From positions 1 through 20,222 of the IMG/VR virus record IMGVR_UViG_3300025778_000100: a stretch of 20,222 nucleotides of DNA; one strand, 5' to 3'. Position numbers and translations under genes: made by a program. Shown piece after piece: positions 14,391 to 19,509 of the stretch; positions within the stretch are counted from its first letter, which is position 1, and the number at the start of each line of letters is the position of its first letter. The notes under the pieces are model-generated. The model searched no databases, had not been told where the DNA came from, and was given only the letters and a program-made list of their open reading frames with translations. The DNA comes from a virus.

Positions 14391-14705
14391 TCAGACCCTT
14401 AAATCGATTTTGCGCACTTTATCACGGGCTAGCCGCTCTTCATAGGCGGCGACCCCGTGGATGATTGTGGTGTGATTGCGCCCCGCAAATAGCTTGCCGA
14501 GCAAGGGATAAGATAGACCGGAAACCTTCCTGGCTTTCCACATTGCCTCGTGCCGGATAGCTGAAATGTCGGCATGGCGGTCGTAAGACATCATCCGCGA
14601 CATACTGACCGTGTGAGCTTCCGCCACCTCCCGAATGGCCTTCTTGGCCAGCTGGTGGCGCTCTTGTGTGGTCGGTTCCACGTTACCCCGCCAGATCGAG
14701 AGCAT
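14391..14705 (-). CDS. DnaA domain IV-like DNA-binding protein (104 aa)
   Basis: The C-terminal half reads ISAIRHEAMWKARKVSGLSYPLLGKLFAGRNHTTIIHG. The 'R-x-x-A-M-W-x-A-R-x-x-x-x-SYPxLGxxFxGRxHTTIxH' form is that of the DnaA C-terminal domain (domain IV), which reads DnaA boxes with its helix-turn-helix and the GRDHSTV-type loop. AAA+ domains are absent. I chose ATG 14705 because GGAGG is six bases upstream; a longer start at 14735 is possible but enters the preceding frame. It overlaps the 55-residue gene. A role as phage replication or transcription factor that uses DnaA-like sites is inferred from the domain and the neighbouring initiator. Confidence 0.78.
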   Translation of the reverse strand: MLSIWRGNVEPTTQERHQLAKKAIREVAEAHTVSMSRMMSYDRHADISAIRHEAMWKARKVSGLSYPLLGKLFAGRNHTTIIHGVAAYEERLARDKVRKIDLRV

Positions 14706-14850
14706 CATCCGCCTCCGCTGCCCTGTTGGTTTCACCCAATCCGCGCGGCCTGACCTTGGAGCGGTAGATCCCGGCCTCCGGTAAACCCATGTATCTGCGC
14801 CAGACTGCCCTGGCGAAGCGATACCAATTCTGTTTCTCAGCGTCGGTCAT
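14683..14850 (-). CDS. Small basic hypothetical protein (55 aa)
   Basis: The frame begins MTDAEKQNWYRFARAVWRRY, contains MGLPEAGIYRSKVRPRG and ends with an acidic stretch (TNRAAEADDALDLAG). AAGGTGG lies about seven bases before the ATG, which supports a real start. The gene overlaps the upstream gene by 14 bases and the DnaA-like gene by 23. No family recognised. Confidence 0.55.
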   Translation of the reverse strand: MTDAEKQNWYRFARAVWRRYMGLPEAGIYRSKVRPRGLGETNRAAEADDALDLAG

Positions 14851-15121
14851 TTTTACCCACCTTTACCGGATCTGGCTTTACGGTTGAGAAGATCAACCGG
14901 ATGCCCTTGGCCTTCAGATACTGCCCCGCCTTCTCTTGGATCCGCGACATTGCAAACGCATGACGGGCCACAATGGTGTTCTTAGCCACCAGATAGCTAG
15001 CTGGGTCAATATAACTGCTAACCCAGTCGATGCCGTAAAGGTCTATCATCTCTTCCCGCAGAGCTGATGGGCCAGCGAACAGCGGCATGCCGGGGTTAGG
15101 CTTGTTATGGAACTCATGCAC
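14837..15121 (-). CDS. Hypothetical protein downstream of the replication initiator (94 aa)
   Basis: I prefer the GTG at 15121, because GAGGAGAAGG lies five bases upstream and the overlap with the initiator is then eight bases. Earlier starts (15142 or 15238) lie in the initiator gene without a good site. The protein has VHEFHNKPNPGMPLFAGPSA, REEMIDLYGIDWVSSYIDPA (near 21-40) and helical KNTIVARHAFAMSRIQEKAG then KAKGIRLIFSTVKP. Two Trp/Tyr-rich motifs and a basic tail KVGKNDRR are visible. Small proteins with this general look follow initiators in several phages and may load a helicase; that is only speculation here. Confidence 0.6.
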   Translation of the reverse strand: MHEFHNKPNPGMPLFAGPSALREEMIDLYGIDWVSSYIDPASYLVAKNTIVARHAFAMSRIQEKAGQYLKAKGIRLIFSTVKPDPVKVGKNDRR

Positions 15122-15797
15122 TGAGACCTTCTCCTCTTTCATACATAGCCAGCAATTCCTTCTGCCGGCGGTTGTGTGCCTCCAGGTCGAACCCGGTGTG
15201 TGTTTGATCCTGGCGTTCATCGTCCCAGCGTTCCCCATTCAGCCATGTGCTGGCGTGGGGGATAAAGTCTGGCTTGGCGGTGAGTGTGGGGAGCAATCGT
15301 TTAAGGTCGGTTAAAATCTGGTCAGGTGGGTGTTTCTTGATGGCGGTGGCGTAGGCCTTCCGCGCAGCACCCTTCCCTACTTTCCTTGGATACAAATCCC
15401 AAAACTCGTCGAAGCCGGATGGCTTGGACAAGAGTGTTGTAATCTTATTAGGTTCTAATGATGGTTCTGGGGGTGTCACTCTGACCGGGGGGGGGTGTCT
15501 CTCTGACACCATGCCAAAGCTCACTGTGACACCTAGGCGCAGGCTTATCAGGTCGGTGGTGCGAGATCCGTTGTCCCGAATCCGATGCTCCCGCTCGATA
15601 AGCCCCTTCTCTTCCAAACCCTTTAGCGCCCGCTTGATGCTGGCCAGTGAGAGGCAAGTGATGTCGGCTATCTTATGTTGGGACGGCCACGCCTGATCGT
15701 CTTGGTTGGCGTAGTTCGCCAAGGCAATTAGCGTCAGTTTTTCGGGGGGTGATAAACCCTTGACCTTGAAGGCTTGGGCTATGGCTTCAATGCTCAT
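15114..15797 (-). CDS. O-like replication initiator with N-terminal winged helix (227 aa)
   Basis: Residues about 16-75 (SPPEKLTLIALANYANQDDQ, AWPSQHKIADITCLSLASIKRALKGLEEKGLIERE) form a winged helix-turn-helix of the HTH_36 type, as in phage O and many plasmid/phage initiators. A proline-rich linker (about 100-125) follows, encoded by the repeat cluster described as a candidate origin. The C-terminal part FDEFWDLYPRKVGKGAARKAY near 129-149 and FIPHASTWLNGERWDDE near 178-194 matches a region often joined to such proteins and possibly used for helicase-loader contact. The ATG is preceded by AAAGG. As for lambda O, the N domain would bind iterons and start replication. Confidence 0.8.
   Translation of the reverse strand: MSIEAIAQAFKVKGLSPPEKLTLIALANYANQDDQAWPSQHKIADITCLSLASIKRALKGLEEKGLIEREHRIRDNGSRTTDLISLRLGVTVSFGMVSERHPPPVRVTPPEPSLEPNKITTLLSKPSGFDEFWDLYPRKVGKGAARKAYATAIKKHPPDQILTDLKRLLPTLTAKPDFIPHASTWLNGERWDDERQDQTHTGFDLEAHNRRQKELLAMYERGEGLSA
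15435..15533. other. Candidate phage replication origin inside the initiator gene
   Basis: Three related sites are seen: GGTGTCACTCTGACC at 15472-15486, GGTGTCTCTCTGACACC at 15494-15510 (GGTGTC/GACACC is a perfect inverted repeat) and TCACTGTGACACC at 15521-15533 (inverted). A run of nine G separates the first two. Next to them an AT-rich stretch (about 71% A+T at 15435-15465) has an ATTAG-N3-CTAAT inverted repeat (15447-15459). Iterons beside an AT-rich region inside the linker of the initiator gene is the layout of lambda ori in the O gene. Sequence is seen; function is inferred. Confidence 0.5.
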
Positions 15798-15925
15798 CGG
15801 ACACCTTTACGGTTGTCCGGCAGACGCTCTTCGCCTATCATCTGAAGGCTTTTAGCAATCGCCGGTGCATGGCGGTTTGTTTCAGAAGGGGTCGAGCGGC
15901 AAACTCGGCCCCTTCGCCCTAACAT
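15794..15925 (-). CDS. Possible small basic ORF upstream of the initiator (43 aa)
   Basis: A frame from ATG 15925 to TGA 15794 starts MLGRRGRVCRSTPSETNRHA and continues with basic residues, ending RLPDNRKGVR. GGGAG lies nine bases upstream and the stop overlaps the initiator ATG (ATGA). Against it, the frame contains the plus-strand promoter and the leader hairpin of the opposite gene, and high GC keeps many frames open. I report it as uncertain. Confidence 0.28.
   Translation of the reverse strand: MLGRRGRVCRSTPSETNRHAPAIAKSLQMIGEERLPDNRKGVR
15813..15841 (+). promoter_or_regulatory. Putative plus-strand promoter for the Lys/Met-rich gene
   Basis: TTGTCC (15813-15818) and TATCAT (15836-15841) are separated by 17 bases. 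The -10 matches five of six consensus positions and the -35 four. The start of transcription would be near 15848, followed by a long hairpin and then the small gene. It overlaps the minus-strand region upstream of the replication initiator. Confidence 0.42.
15885..15915 (+). other. Twelve-pair hairpin in the leader of the Lys/Met-rich gene
   Basis: GAAGGGGTCGAG and CTCGGCCCCTTC pair over 12 positions around a seven-base loop CGGCAAA. On the plus-strand RNA all pairs form, one as a U-G wobble; on the minus-strand RNA that position is a C-A mismatch. This polarity suggests it acts in the plus-strand transcript. No T-run follows on either side, so it is not a classical terminator. It ends 25 bases before the ribosome site. 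Confidence 0.5.
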
Positions 15926-15952
15926 CTTCCAATTCTCCCAGAGAGGCAAGCC

Positions 15953-16075
15953 ATGAAAAAGCCCATGAAAGCTAAAGGCTCGAAGCAAACGCCGCTCATG
16001 AAGGCTTCTGAGATGAAGGCCATGAAGGGTGCCAAGCCGTCCAAGAAGGACATGAAAAAGGCGAAGAAGTGCTAG
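15953..16075 (+). CDS. Lys/Met-rich 40-residue protein, lone plus-strand gene
   Basis: The frame reads MKKPMKAKGSKQTPLMKASE and then MKAMKGAKPSKKDMKKAKKC. Half of it is Lys or Met and it ends in a single Cys. GAGAGG lies six bases before the ATG. Short KxMK-rich peptides with a C-terminal Cys are known to me from other phages, without function; nucleic-acid binding or a DNA-condensing role would fit the charge. It is the only plus-strand gene between minus-strand genes and its end overlaps the end of the convergent 58-residue gene by four bases. The minus-strand frame covering it is a Leu/His/Arg-rich shadow. Confidence 0.68.
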   Translation: MKKPMKAKGSKQTPLMKASEMKAMKGAKPSKKDMKKAKKC

Positions 16076-16248
16076 GCTCCGACGACGTTCCGCCAGTGCC
16101 ATCGCACTCGGGCGCATAGCACCTGCACCTCCAGCGTTACGTAACCGGACATGGCCCACGCCCTGGCGGTCTGTTTCAGCTTGATCTCGTGGCGGCTGTA
16201 GATGGCACGGCGGACAGCTTCGTCTATTAGTTTTTTTCTCAGGACCAC
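16072..16248 (-). CDS. Small basic hypothetical protein (58 aa)
   Basis: I chose the GTG at 16248, preceded by AGGA at seven bases and overlapping the GcrA-like stop by ten bases. The longer frame from 16332 would run through most of that gene. It begins with VVLRKKLIDEAVRRAIYSRH, continues EIKLKQTARAWAMSGYVTLE and ends RVRWHWRNVVGA. It is basic with aromatic residues near the end, which might contact nucleic acid. No family recognised. Confidence 0.5.
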   Translation of the reverse strand: MVLRKKLIDEAVRRAIYSRHEIKLKQTARAWAMSGYVTLEVQVLCARVRWHWRNVVGA

Positions 16249-16433
16249 CGCCTGATCCTGCGGTGCTCCAGGTCCTTCATCCCGCCCTGCCAGGTCGTTT
16301 GCACAAATGCTCTCGTCATGTGATACGGGCAATATATTTTCCCCCCGGTAGGTTCAGCGCAAAATAAATGCTCATCGGTCTGTAACACCGGCCAGTGACA
16401 TTCGAATTTGCCAAGCTGACCGAGCGTTTTCAT
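16239..16433 (-). CDS. GcrA C-terminal-domain-like mini-protein (64 aa)
   Basis: The segment LGKFECHWPVL...HLFCAEP...KIYCPYHMTRAF reproduces the C-terminal motif of GcrA (CxWP ... FCG ... YCxxHxxxAY): C12, W14-P15, F24-C25, Y34-C35 and H38, followed by an aromatic at 42-43. GcrA activates sigma70 promoters bearing methylated GANTC in Alphaproteobacteria; its N-terminal HTH binds DNA and its C-terminal part contacts sigma region 2. Here the HTH is missing, so the protein would only keep the zinc-like/sigma-contact half. The start at 16433 overlaps the resolvase-like stop by ATGA. Recognition rests on four Cys/His and the WP motif. Confidence 0.62.
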   Translation of the reverse strand: MKTLGQLGKFECHWPVLQTDEHLFCAEPTGGKIYCPYHMTRAFVQTTWQGGMKDLEHRRIRRWS

Positions 16434-16765
16434 TTTTCTGCCGCCAAACTCAAGAGATGCAGGAACGTGTCTTCCTCGAGGTAGAACCGCCAATCACCGT
16501 GATCGGCCCTGATGGCCAGAATTTCTACACCCGCCAGCCATTTTTCGAGCGTCATGGGCGGAAGCTTCCGGCGTTTGACCTCTACACGGAAGGTCTGATC
16601 CCCGAACACCATGCGAAGATCGCCTTGCAGGCCGGCGGACCCGATGCGAGTCCCGAATGCACCGGATGCCGGCTGTTTACGCACCGTCACGCCAGGCACA
16701 CGCTCAAGGAGCTTAAGCAGCTCTGTCTCACCGCGTGAGCCCTTGGACTTTGCCTTAATGGCCAC
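16430..16765 (-). CDS. PD-(D/E)XK nuclease, Holliday-junction-resolvase-like (111 aa)
   Basis: From the GTG at 16765 (GGAG five bases upstream) it starts VAIKAKSKGSRGETELLKLL. The catalytic pattern is E13 in KGSRGE, D49 in AGLQGDL, and E62-x-K64 in VEVKRR, i.e. the E...D...ExK arrangement of archaeal-type Hjc resolvases and related phage nucleases. ASGAFGTRIGS near 33-43 is the typical basic loop between the first two sites. It would process recombination or replication junctions before packaging, in line with the ERF protein on the other strand. A TTG start at 16819 is possible but poor. VRR-NUC-type nuclease is the alternative. Confidence 0.75.
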   Translation of the reverse strand: MAIKAKSKGSRGETELLKLLERVPGVTVRKQPASGAFGTRIGSAGLQGDLRMVFGDQTFRVEVKRRKLPPMTLEKWLAGVEILAIRADHGDWRFYLEEDTFLHLLSLAAEK

Positions 16766-16925
16766 TGGGTCTCCAATGCTCGAGCGGTATTTTGGCTGCG
16801 TCGGCGATCTGAAAGGCAAGCTGTAAGCTAGGCGTACGCTTCTTGTTGGCCAGCTGGTGGGCGTAGGAATGACCTAAGCCCATTCCGCGCAACCGATCGT
16901 AAATTTGTTTTGGCGTCTCGTTCAT
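16755..16925 (-). CDS. Cro-like HTH repressor (56 aa)
   Basis: The start at ATG 16925 gives MNETPKQIYDRLRGMGLGHS, then YAHQLANKKRTPSLQLAFQI and ADAAKIPLEHW. Helix 2-turn-helix 3 is seen in GLGHSYAHQLANKKRTPSLQLA with the KKRTPS after the recognition helix, as in Cro/CI-family and XRE domains. There is no dimerisation or protease domain, so it resembles Cro rather than CI. Earlier starts (16940, 16973) lack a ribosome site; the chosen one is also weak. It is transcribed away from the early genes and the TTGCAA repeats lie between, as in a classic genetic switch. Confidence 0.72.
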   Translation of the reverse strand: MNETPKQIYDRLRGMGLGHSYAHQLANKKRTPSLQLAFQIADAAKIPLEHWRPSGH

Positions 16926-16945
16926 GCTGCTATGTCGCATGATGT

Positions 16946-16974
16946 GTTGCGAATTGCAACTTTCCTGTTGCAAC
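16946..16974. promoter_or_regulatory. Operator-like TTGCAA repeats between divergent genes
   Basis: The 95-base gap between the Cro-like gene and the plus-strand operon holds GTTGC-GAATT-GCAAC (16946-16960) and the 8-bp palindrome GTTGCAAC (16967-16974). Two TTGCAA copies are 14 bases apart. This looks like binding sites of a small dimeric HTH protein. No convincing -35/-10 pair could be fixed here for either strand, so the promoters are not called. Confidence 0.45.
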
Positions 16975-17020
16975 GTGTGTCACGGTGTGCGACAACACAT
17001 CAACAGCAAGGGAGACACAC

Positions 17021-17368
17021 ATGAGCGTCTACACACACATCACTTGCGGCGAACTGTCCGTCGGCATCAGCGCCACACACAATCGCCACGAGGGCTATTA
17101 TGACCATGAGGTGCTTGATATCGGGATTCTGGAAGGCAAGACCGACCCGGTGACCAAGAAATATGTGCACATCACGCACAGCTTGATGAAAGGCGTGGAC
17201 GTGCGGTCGAAGGACATCCAGCAATTGTTCGCCAACATCCTCGAGCACTGCGATCTGGAAGCTTGGGCTGGTGAGGCTGACGCTGAAGCCAGCGATGCCT
17301 ACGACTACGAGATGGACCGCCGGCGCGAGAGCGCATTGCTGGCCGGTCAAGCTGGGCGGGGGCTGTGA
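17021..17368 (+). CDS. First gene of the plus-strand early operon, hypothetical (115 aa)
   Basis: The ATG at 17021 has AAGGGAG six bases upstream; the frame is open earlier (16985) but the site fixes the start. The protein starts MSVYTHITCGELSVGISATH, contains EGYYDHEVLDIGILEGKTDP and KYVHITHSLMKGVDVRSKDI, and ends acidic (GEADAEASDAYDYEMD) with a basic tip. The middle is beta-rich and the end helical. No family recognised. It is the promoter-proximal early gene, a place where anti-host or regulatory proteins are often found. Confidence 0.72.
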   Translation: MSVYTHITCGELSVGISATHNRHEGYYDHEVLDIGILEGKTDPVTKKYVHITHSLMKGVDVRSKDIQQLFANILEHCDLEAWAGEADAEASDAYDYEMDRRRESALLAGQAGRGL

Positions 17369-17574
17369 TGATCTGGCACAGTGGTGGTGACGTGATGTGG
17401 AACGGCGCTCGCTTGCAGGCTTGGCAGGCTGAGTTTCTGGATGACTTGTGGGCCGATGAATGCCGCGCTGCGTTCCAGGCTAACGACAAGCTCAACGCCG
17501 CCCGCATTCTTGTCCTTCGCGATGAACTCAACGCAGCGCTGACCGCTGCAATCAATTGGAAGAAGTGCTCATGA
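17368..17574 (+). CDS. Small hypothetical protein in the early operon (68 aa)
   Basis: The ATG at 17368 shares a base with the previous TGA (TGATG), with a GGGCGGGGG run upstream; a second ATG at 17395 is possible. Sequence QAWQAEFLDDLWADECRAAF near 18-38 and a helical second half NDKLNAARILVLRDELNAALT. It is mostly helical with several Trp and ends WKKCS. Its stop overlaps the ERF start (ATGA), so it belongs to the recombination operon. No family recognised. Confidence 0.62.
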   Translation: MIWHSGGDVMWNGARLQAWQAEFLDDLWADECRAAFQANDKLNAARILVLRDELNAALTAAINWKKCS

Positions 17575-18167
17575 CCCCTGAATTCGCAAAGGCGCTGGTC
17601 GCCGCGCAGAAGGCCACTTACCCAGTCTATAAGCAGGCGACGAACCCTGCGTTCCGTAGCAAGTATGCCGATCTGGCGGCGGTGGTAGAAGCCACCATCC
17701 CAGCACTTAATGAGGCGGGGATCTCCGTCCTCCAGATGCCCGATTTTGACGGTGAGCAACTGATCCTTACCACGGTGCTAATGCACGTGTCGGGCGATAG
17801 CCTCACTCACGTCATGCGTATGCCGGTGAGCAAGCGGGATCCGCAAGGCATTGGATCGGCCACCACCTACGCCAGGCGCTATAGCCTGCTGGCTATGACC
17901 GGCGCCGCACCGGAGGATGATGACGGCAACGCGGCATCTGGCCCAGCTCCGGCAGCCAAGAAGTCCAGCGCACAGGCCAAGAAGGACGGCGACTGGGACC
18001 GCATCATGGCAGCCATCAACGGCTGCGACACCGAACAGGATCTCGACACGTGGTGGGCCAAGATGGAGCGGTTCTGGGGTCAGATGCCGGCCAGCTGGCC
18101 CGACGCTGCTGCCAATGAGGTGGAGAAACGCCGGAACGAGATCCTGGACCGATTGGCCGAGGCATGA
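17571..18167 (+). CDS. erf: ERF-family single-strand annealing protein (recombinase)
   Basis: Residues about 1-120 match the ERF family: ALVAAQKATYPVYKQATNPA, FRSKYADLAAVVEATIPALNEAG near 28-50, and the signature GIGSATTYARRYSLLAMTG (93-111) with PEDDDGNAA. P22 Erf binds single-stranded ends and anneals them, circularising or recombining phage DNA. After a Lys/Ala linker (about 125-140) comes a C-terminal helical domain DWDRIMAAINGCDTEQDLDT with WWAKMERFWGQMPASWP. The ATG overlaps the previous stop (ATGA) with GAAGAAG upstream. Two genes later follows a protein with an SSB-like tail, fitting a recombination cassette. Confidence 0.88.
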   Translation: MTPEFAKALVAAQKATYPVYKQATNPAFRSKYADLAAVVEATIPALNEAGISVLQMPDFDGEQLILTTVLMHVSGDSLTHVMRMPVSKRDPQGIGSATTYARRYSLLAMTGAAPEDDDGNAASGPAPAAKKSSAQAKKDGDWDRIMAAINGCDTEQDLDTWWAKMERFWGQMPASWPDAAANEVEKRRNEILDRLAEA

Positions 18168-18187
18168 ATAGCGGAGGCAACCAGACT

Positions 18188-18520
18188 ATGGCCGAGTTCA
18201 GTGTGGACGATAAGACCGTCAGGCACTGTCTCGCCATCCTCCAATCCCCCGACGCAGCGCGGGCAAGAGCGGCTTACGAGTGGAGCGAAAAGCACCTCAA
18301 GGTCGTTCTCGCTCAAGCCGCCGGCCAGTCAAACGCAACCACCGAAGCAGGCAGAGAGCGGGACGCTCTTCGATCTGAAGCCTACCAGGAAGCGTTGACA
18401 TTATACCGGCTCAACGCCGAGACCTATTTCACCGCCAAGGATCGGAGGGACGCAGCCAGTGCCACCTTCGAAGCCTGGAGAACCCTTCAATCTAACGAGC
18501 GAGCTTTTGCGAGGACCTAA
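18188..18520 (+). CDS. Helical hypothetical protein after ERF (110 aa; alternative start 18164)
   Basis: I prefer the ATG at 18188 (MAEFSVDDKTVRHCLAILQS), which has GGAGG ten bases upstream, over ATG 18164, which overlaps the ERF stop (ATGA) without a usable site. The protein is almost entirely helical: DAARARAAYEWSEKHLKVVL, GRERDALRSEAYQEALTLYR and AKDRRDAASATFEAWRTLQS. Coiled-coil heptads are likely. I have seen such proteins beside ERF genes in other alphaproteobacterial phages. It could be a partner of ERF or of the SSB-like protein, which is not shown. Confidence 0.65.
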   Translation: MAEFSVDDKTVRHCLAILQSPDAARARAAYEWSEKHLKVVLAQAAGQSNATTEAGRERDALRSEAYQEALTLYRLNAETYFTAKDRRDAASATFEAWRTLQSNERAFART

Positions 18521-18744
18521 TGGCTTACGAACAACGCCCCGGCGACATCTCCGTGTTCAAGGAGAAGACCAAGACCAACCCCAAGGCCCCTGACTGGCGC
18601 GGCACGTACACCGACCAAGACGGCATCAAGTGGGAAGTCAGCTTCTGGGAGAAGTCTGGCACCATGCTGGCCGGGTCGATCAAGCCCGCTTTCGTCAAGC
18701 GTGTGCCGACCAGCCGAGATGACGATTCAGAGATTCCGTTTTAG
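18520..18744 (+). CDS. Small protein with SSB-like acidic C-terminal tip (74 aa)
   Basis: The last residues are DDDSEIPF, matching the DDDIPF-type tip through which bacterial SSB calls in repair and replication proteins. The N-terminal part EQRPGDISVFKEKTKTNPKA, then GTYTDQDGIKWEVSFWEKSG and MLAGSIKPAF could be a small beta-barrel of 60 residues, shorter than an OB-fold SSB (about 110). The 'GSxSVFKxxxKxxPxxPDYxG' style is familiar from small phage proteins in recombination cassettes. The ATG shares a base with the TAA of the previous gene (TAATG). A ssDNA-binding or SSB-mimic role is inferred from the tail and the ERF gene nearby. Confidence 0.7.
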   Translation: MAYEQRPGDISVFKEKTKTNPKAPDWRGTYTDQDGIKWEVSFWEKSGTMLAGSIKPAFVKRVPTSRDDDSEIPF

Positions 18745-18794
18745 GGATCGGTTAACTTTCCCGCGATAAATTAACACAACAGAGGAGACACGTT

Positions 18795-18929
18795 ATGTGG
18801 AATTACGTACCCAAGCAGAAGAACTACGGCATCTTTGGCACCATGACCGGGCCGCAAGTAGCCCGCATTCTCATTGAGGGTGTGGTGCTGGGCCTAGTGA
18901 TCGTCACTGCACTGGTGTTCTGGCTGTGA
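18795..18929 (+). CDS. Single-pass membrane protein (44 aa)
   Basis: The frame has AGAGGAGA seven bases before ATG 18795, one of the best ribosome sites in the window. It begins MWNYVPKQKNYGIFGTMTGP and then forms one membrane helix QVARILIEGVVLGLVIVTAL near 21-40, ending with VFWL. The N-terminal part is basic, suggesting that it stays inside (Nin). It sits after the SSB-like gene in a 50-base gap with no visible terminator. Holin-like or superinfection-exclusion roles are possible but unproven. Confidence 0.72.
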   Translation: MWNYVPKQKNYGIFGTMTGPQVARILIEGVVLGLVIVTALVFWL

Positions 18930-19003
18930 CGTTCCTCATCACCGTAGCGCTCTCCTTTGTTGTGGCCTACCTGGTCATCAGCCTTGTGAAAGGTGAAGAA
19001 TGA
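18926..19003 (+). CDS. Tiny membrane peptide (25 aa)
   Basis: A GTG at 18926 overlaps the preceding TGA (GTGA) and the frame MTFLITVALSFVVAYLVISL plus VKGEE ends by overlapping the next ATG (ATGA). It is a single hydrophobic helix of about 18 residues with a charged end. Its coding is squeezed between overlapping start and stop codons on both sides, a sign of selection. There is no separate ribosome site, so translation would depend on coupling. Confidence 0.5.
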   Translation: MTFLITVALSFVVAYLVISLVKGEE

Positions 19004-19509
19004 ACACCCCAGACGGTGGAGTCACTGACGAACCCATGCCCCTGGAATGGATGCAGGCTTATGCCGATGCGTATCCTGACAGAGTGCCCGCCTATGTTGC
19101 GGAGAATGGCGCCCCCAATCTCCGCAAAGTGCAGGATGATGCACAACCCGGCGTGTCACCTATGGTGCACACCGCCCCTAGCCAGAGCGCAGACCTGATA
19201 GCTGAGGCTGAGGAACGACTGCGGATCGCAATCGACGCACAGAAGCGGATGGACGGCGGCGAGTATGACAACGGCATCATGGCCGTGATCCGCTGCGAAG
19301 ACGTGCAGTTCTATCGCGCCGTAGCCACCGCCCTCCGCGCAGCAGAGGCTGAGAACGCGAGGCTGTCCGAAGAAAACCGCACACTTCGGACAAATTACCG
19401 CTCGGGAACATCCGGGGATTTAAACGCATCTGACATGCGAAATATTCCCGATCAGGAAGACGATGTTTCAGAGGCCCAAGAATGGGAGGACTTTGATCGT
19501 GACTGTTGA
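19000..19509 (+). CDS. Hypothetical acidic protein with coiled coil (169 aa)
   Basis: AAGG six bases before ATG 19000 supports the start. The first 55 residues are Pro/Asp-rich (TPDGGVTDEPMPLEWMQAYA, DAYPDRVPAYVAENG) and look disordered. ADLIAEAEERLRIAIDAQKR near 64-83 is helical. AVATALRAAEAENARLSEEN near 106-126 is coiled coil. The end is strongly acidic (QEDDVSEAQEWEDFDRDC). I do not know the family. The stop overlaps the Lar-like start by 11 bases. Confidence 0.7.
   Translation: MNTPDGGVTDEPMPLEWMQAYADAYPDRVPAYVAENGAPNLRKVQDDAQPGVSPMVHTAPSQSADLIAEAEERLRIAIDAQKRMDGGEYDNGIMAVIRCEDVQFYRAVATALRAAEAENARLSEENRTLRTNYRSGTSGDLNASDMRNIPDQEDDVSEAQEWEDFDRDC

Noticed and set aside
15487-15495. The G9 tract as a phase-variable slippage switch in the initiator gene
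   Set aside because: A slip would disrupt an essential replication gene, and the tract is better explained as part of the candidate origin; a sequencing error in run length cannot be excluded but the frame stays open.
16093-16106. AGTGC-CATC-GCACT hairpin after the convergent genes as a terminator
   Set aside because: The stem is only five pairs and no T-run follows on either strand.
15926-16159. The first part of a 121-residue minus-strand frame opposite the Lys/Met-rich gene
   Set aside because: Leu/His/Arg-rich reversal of Lys/Met codons, with no ribosome site. Only the last part (15794-15925) is kept as a weak candidate.
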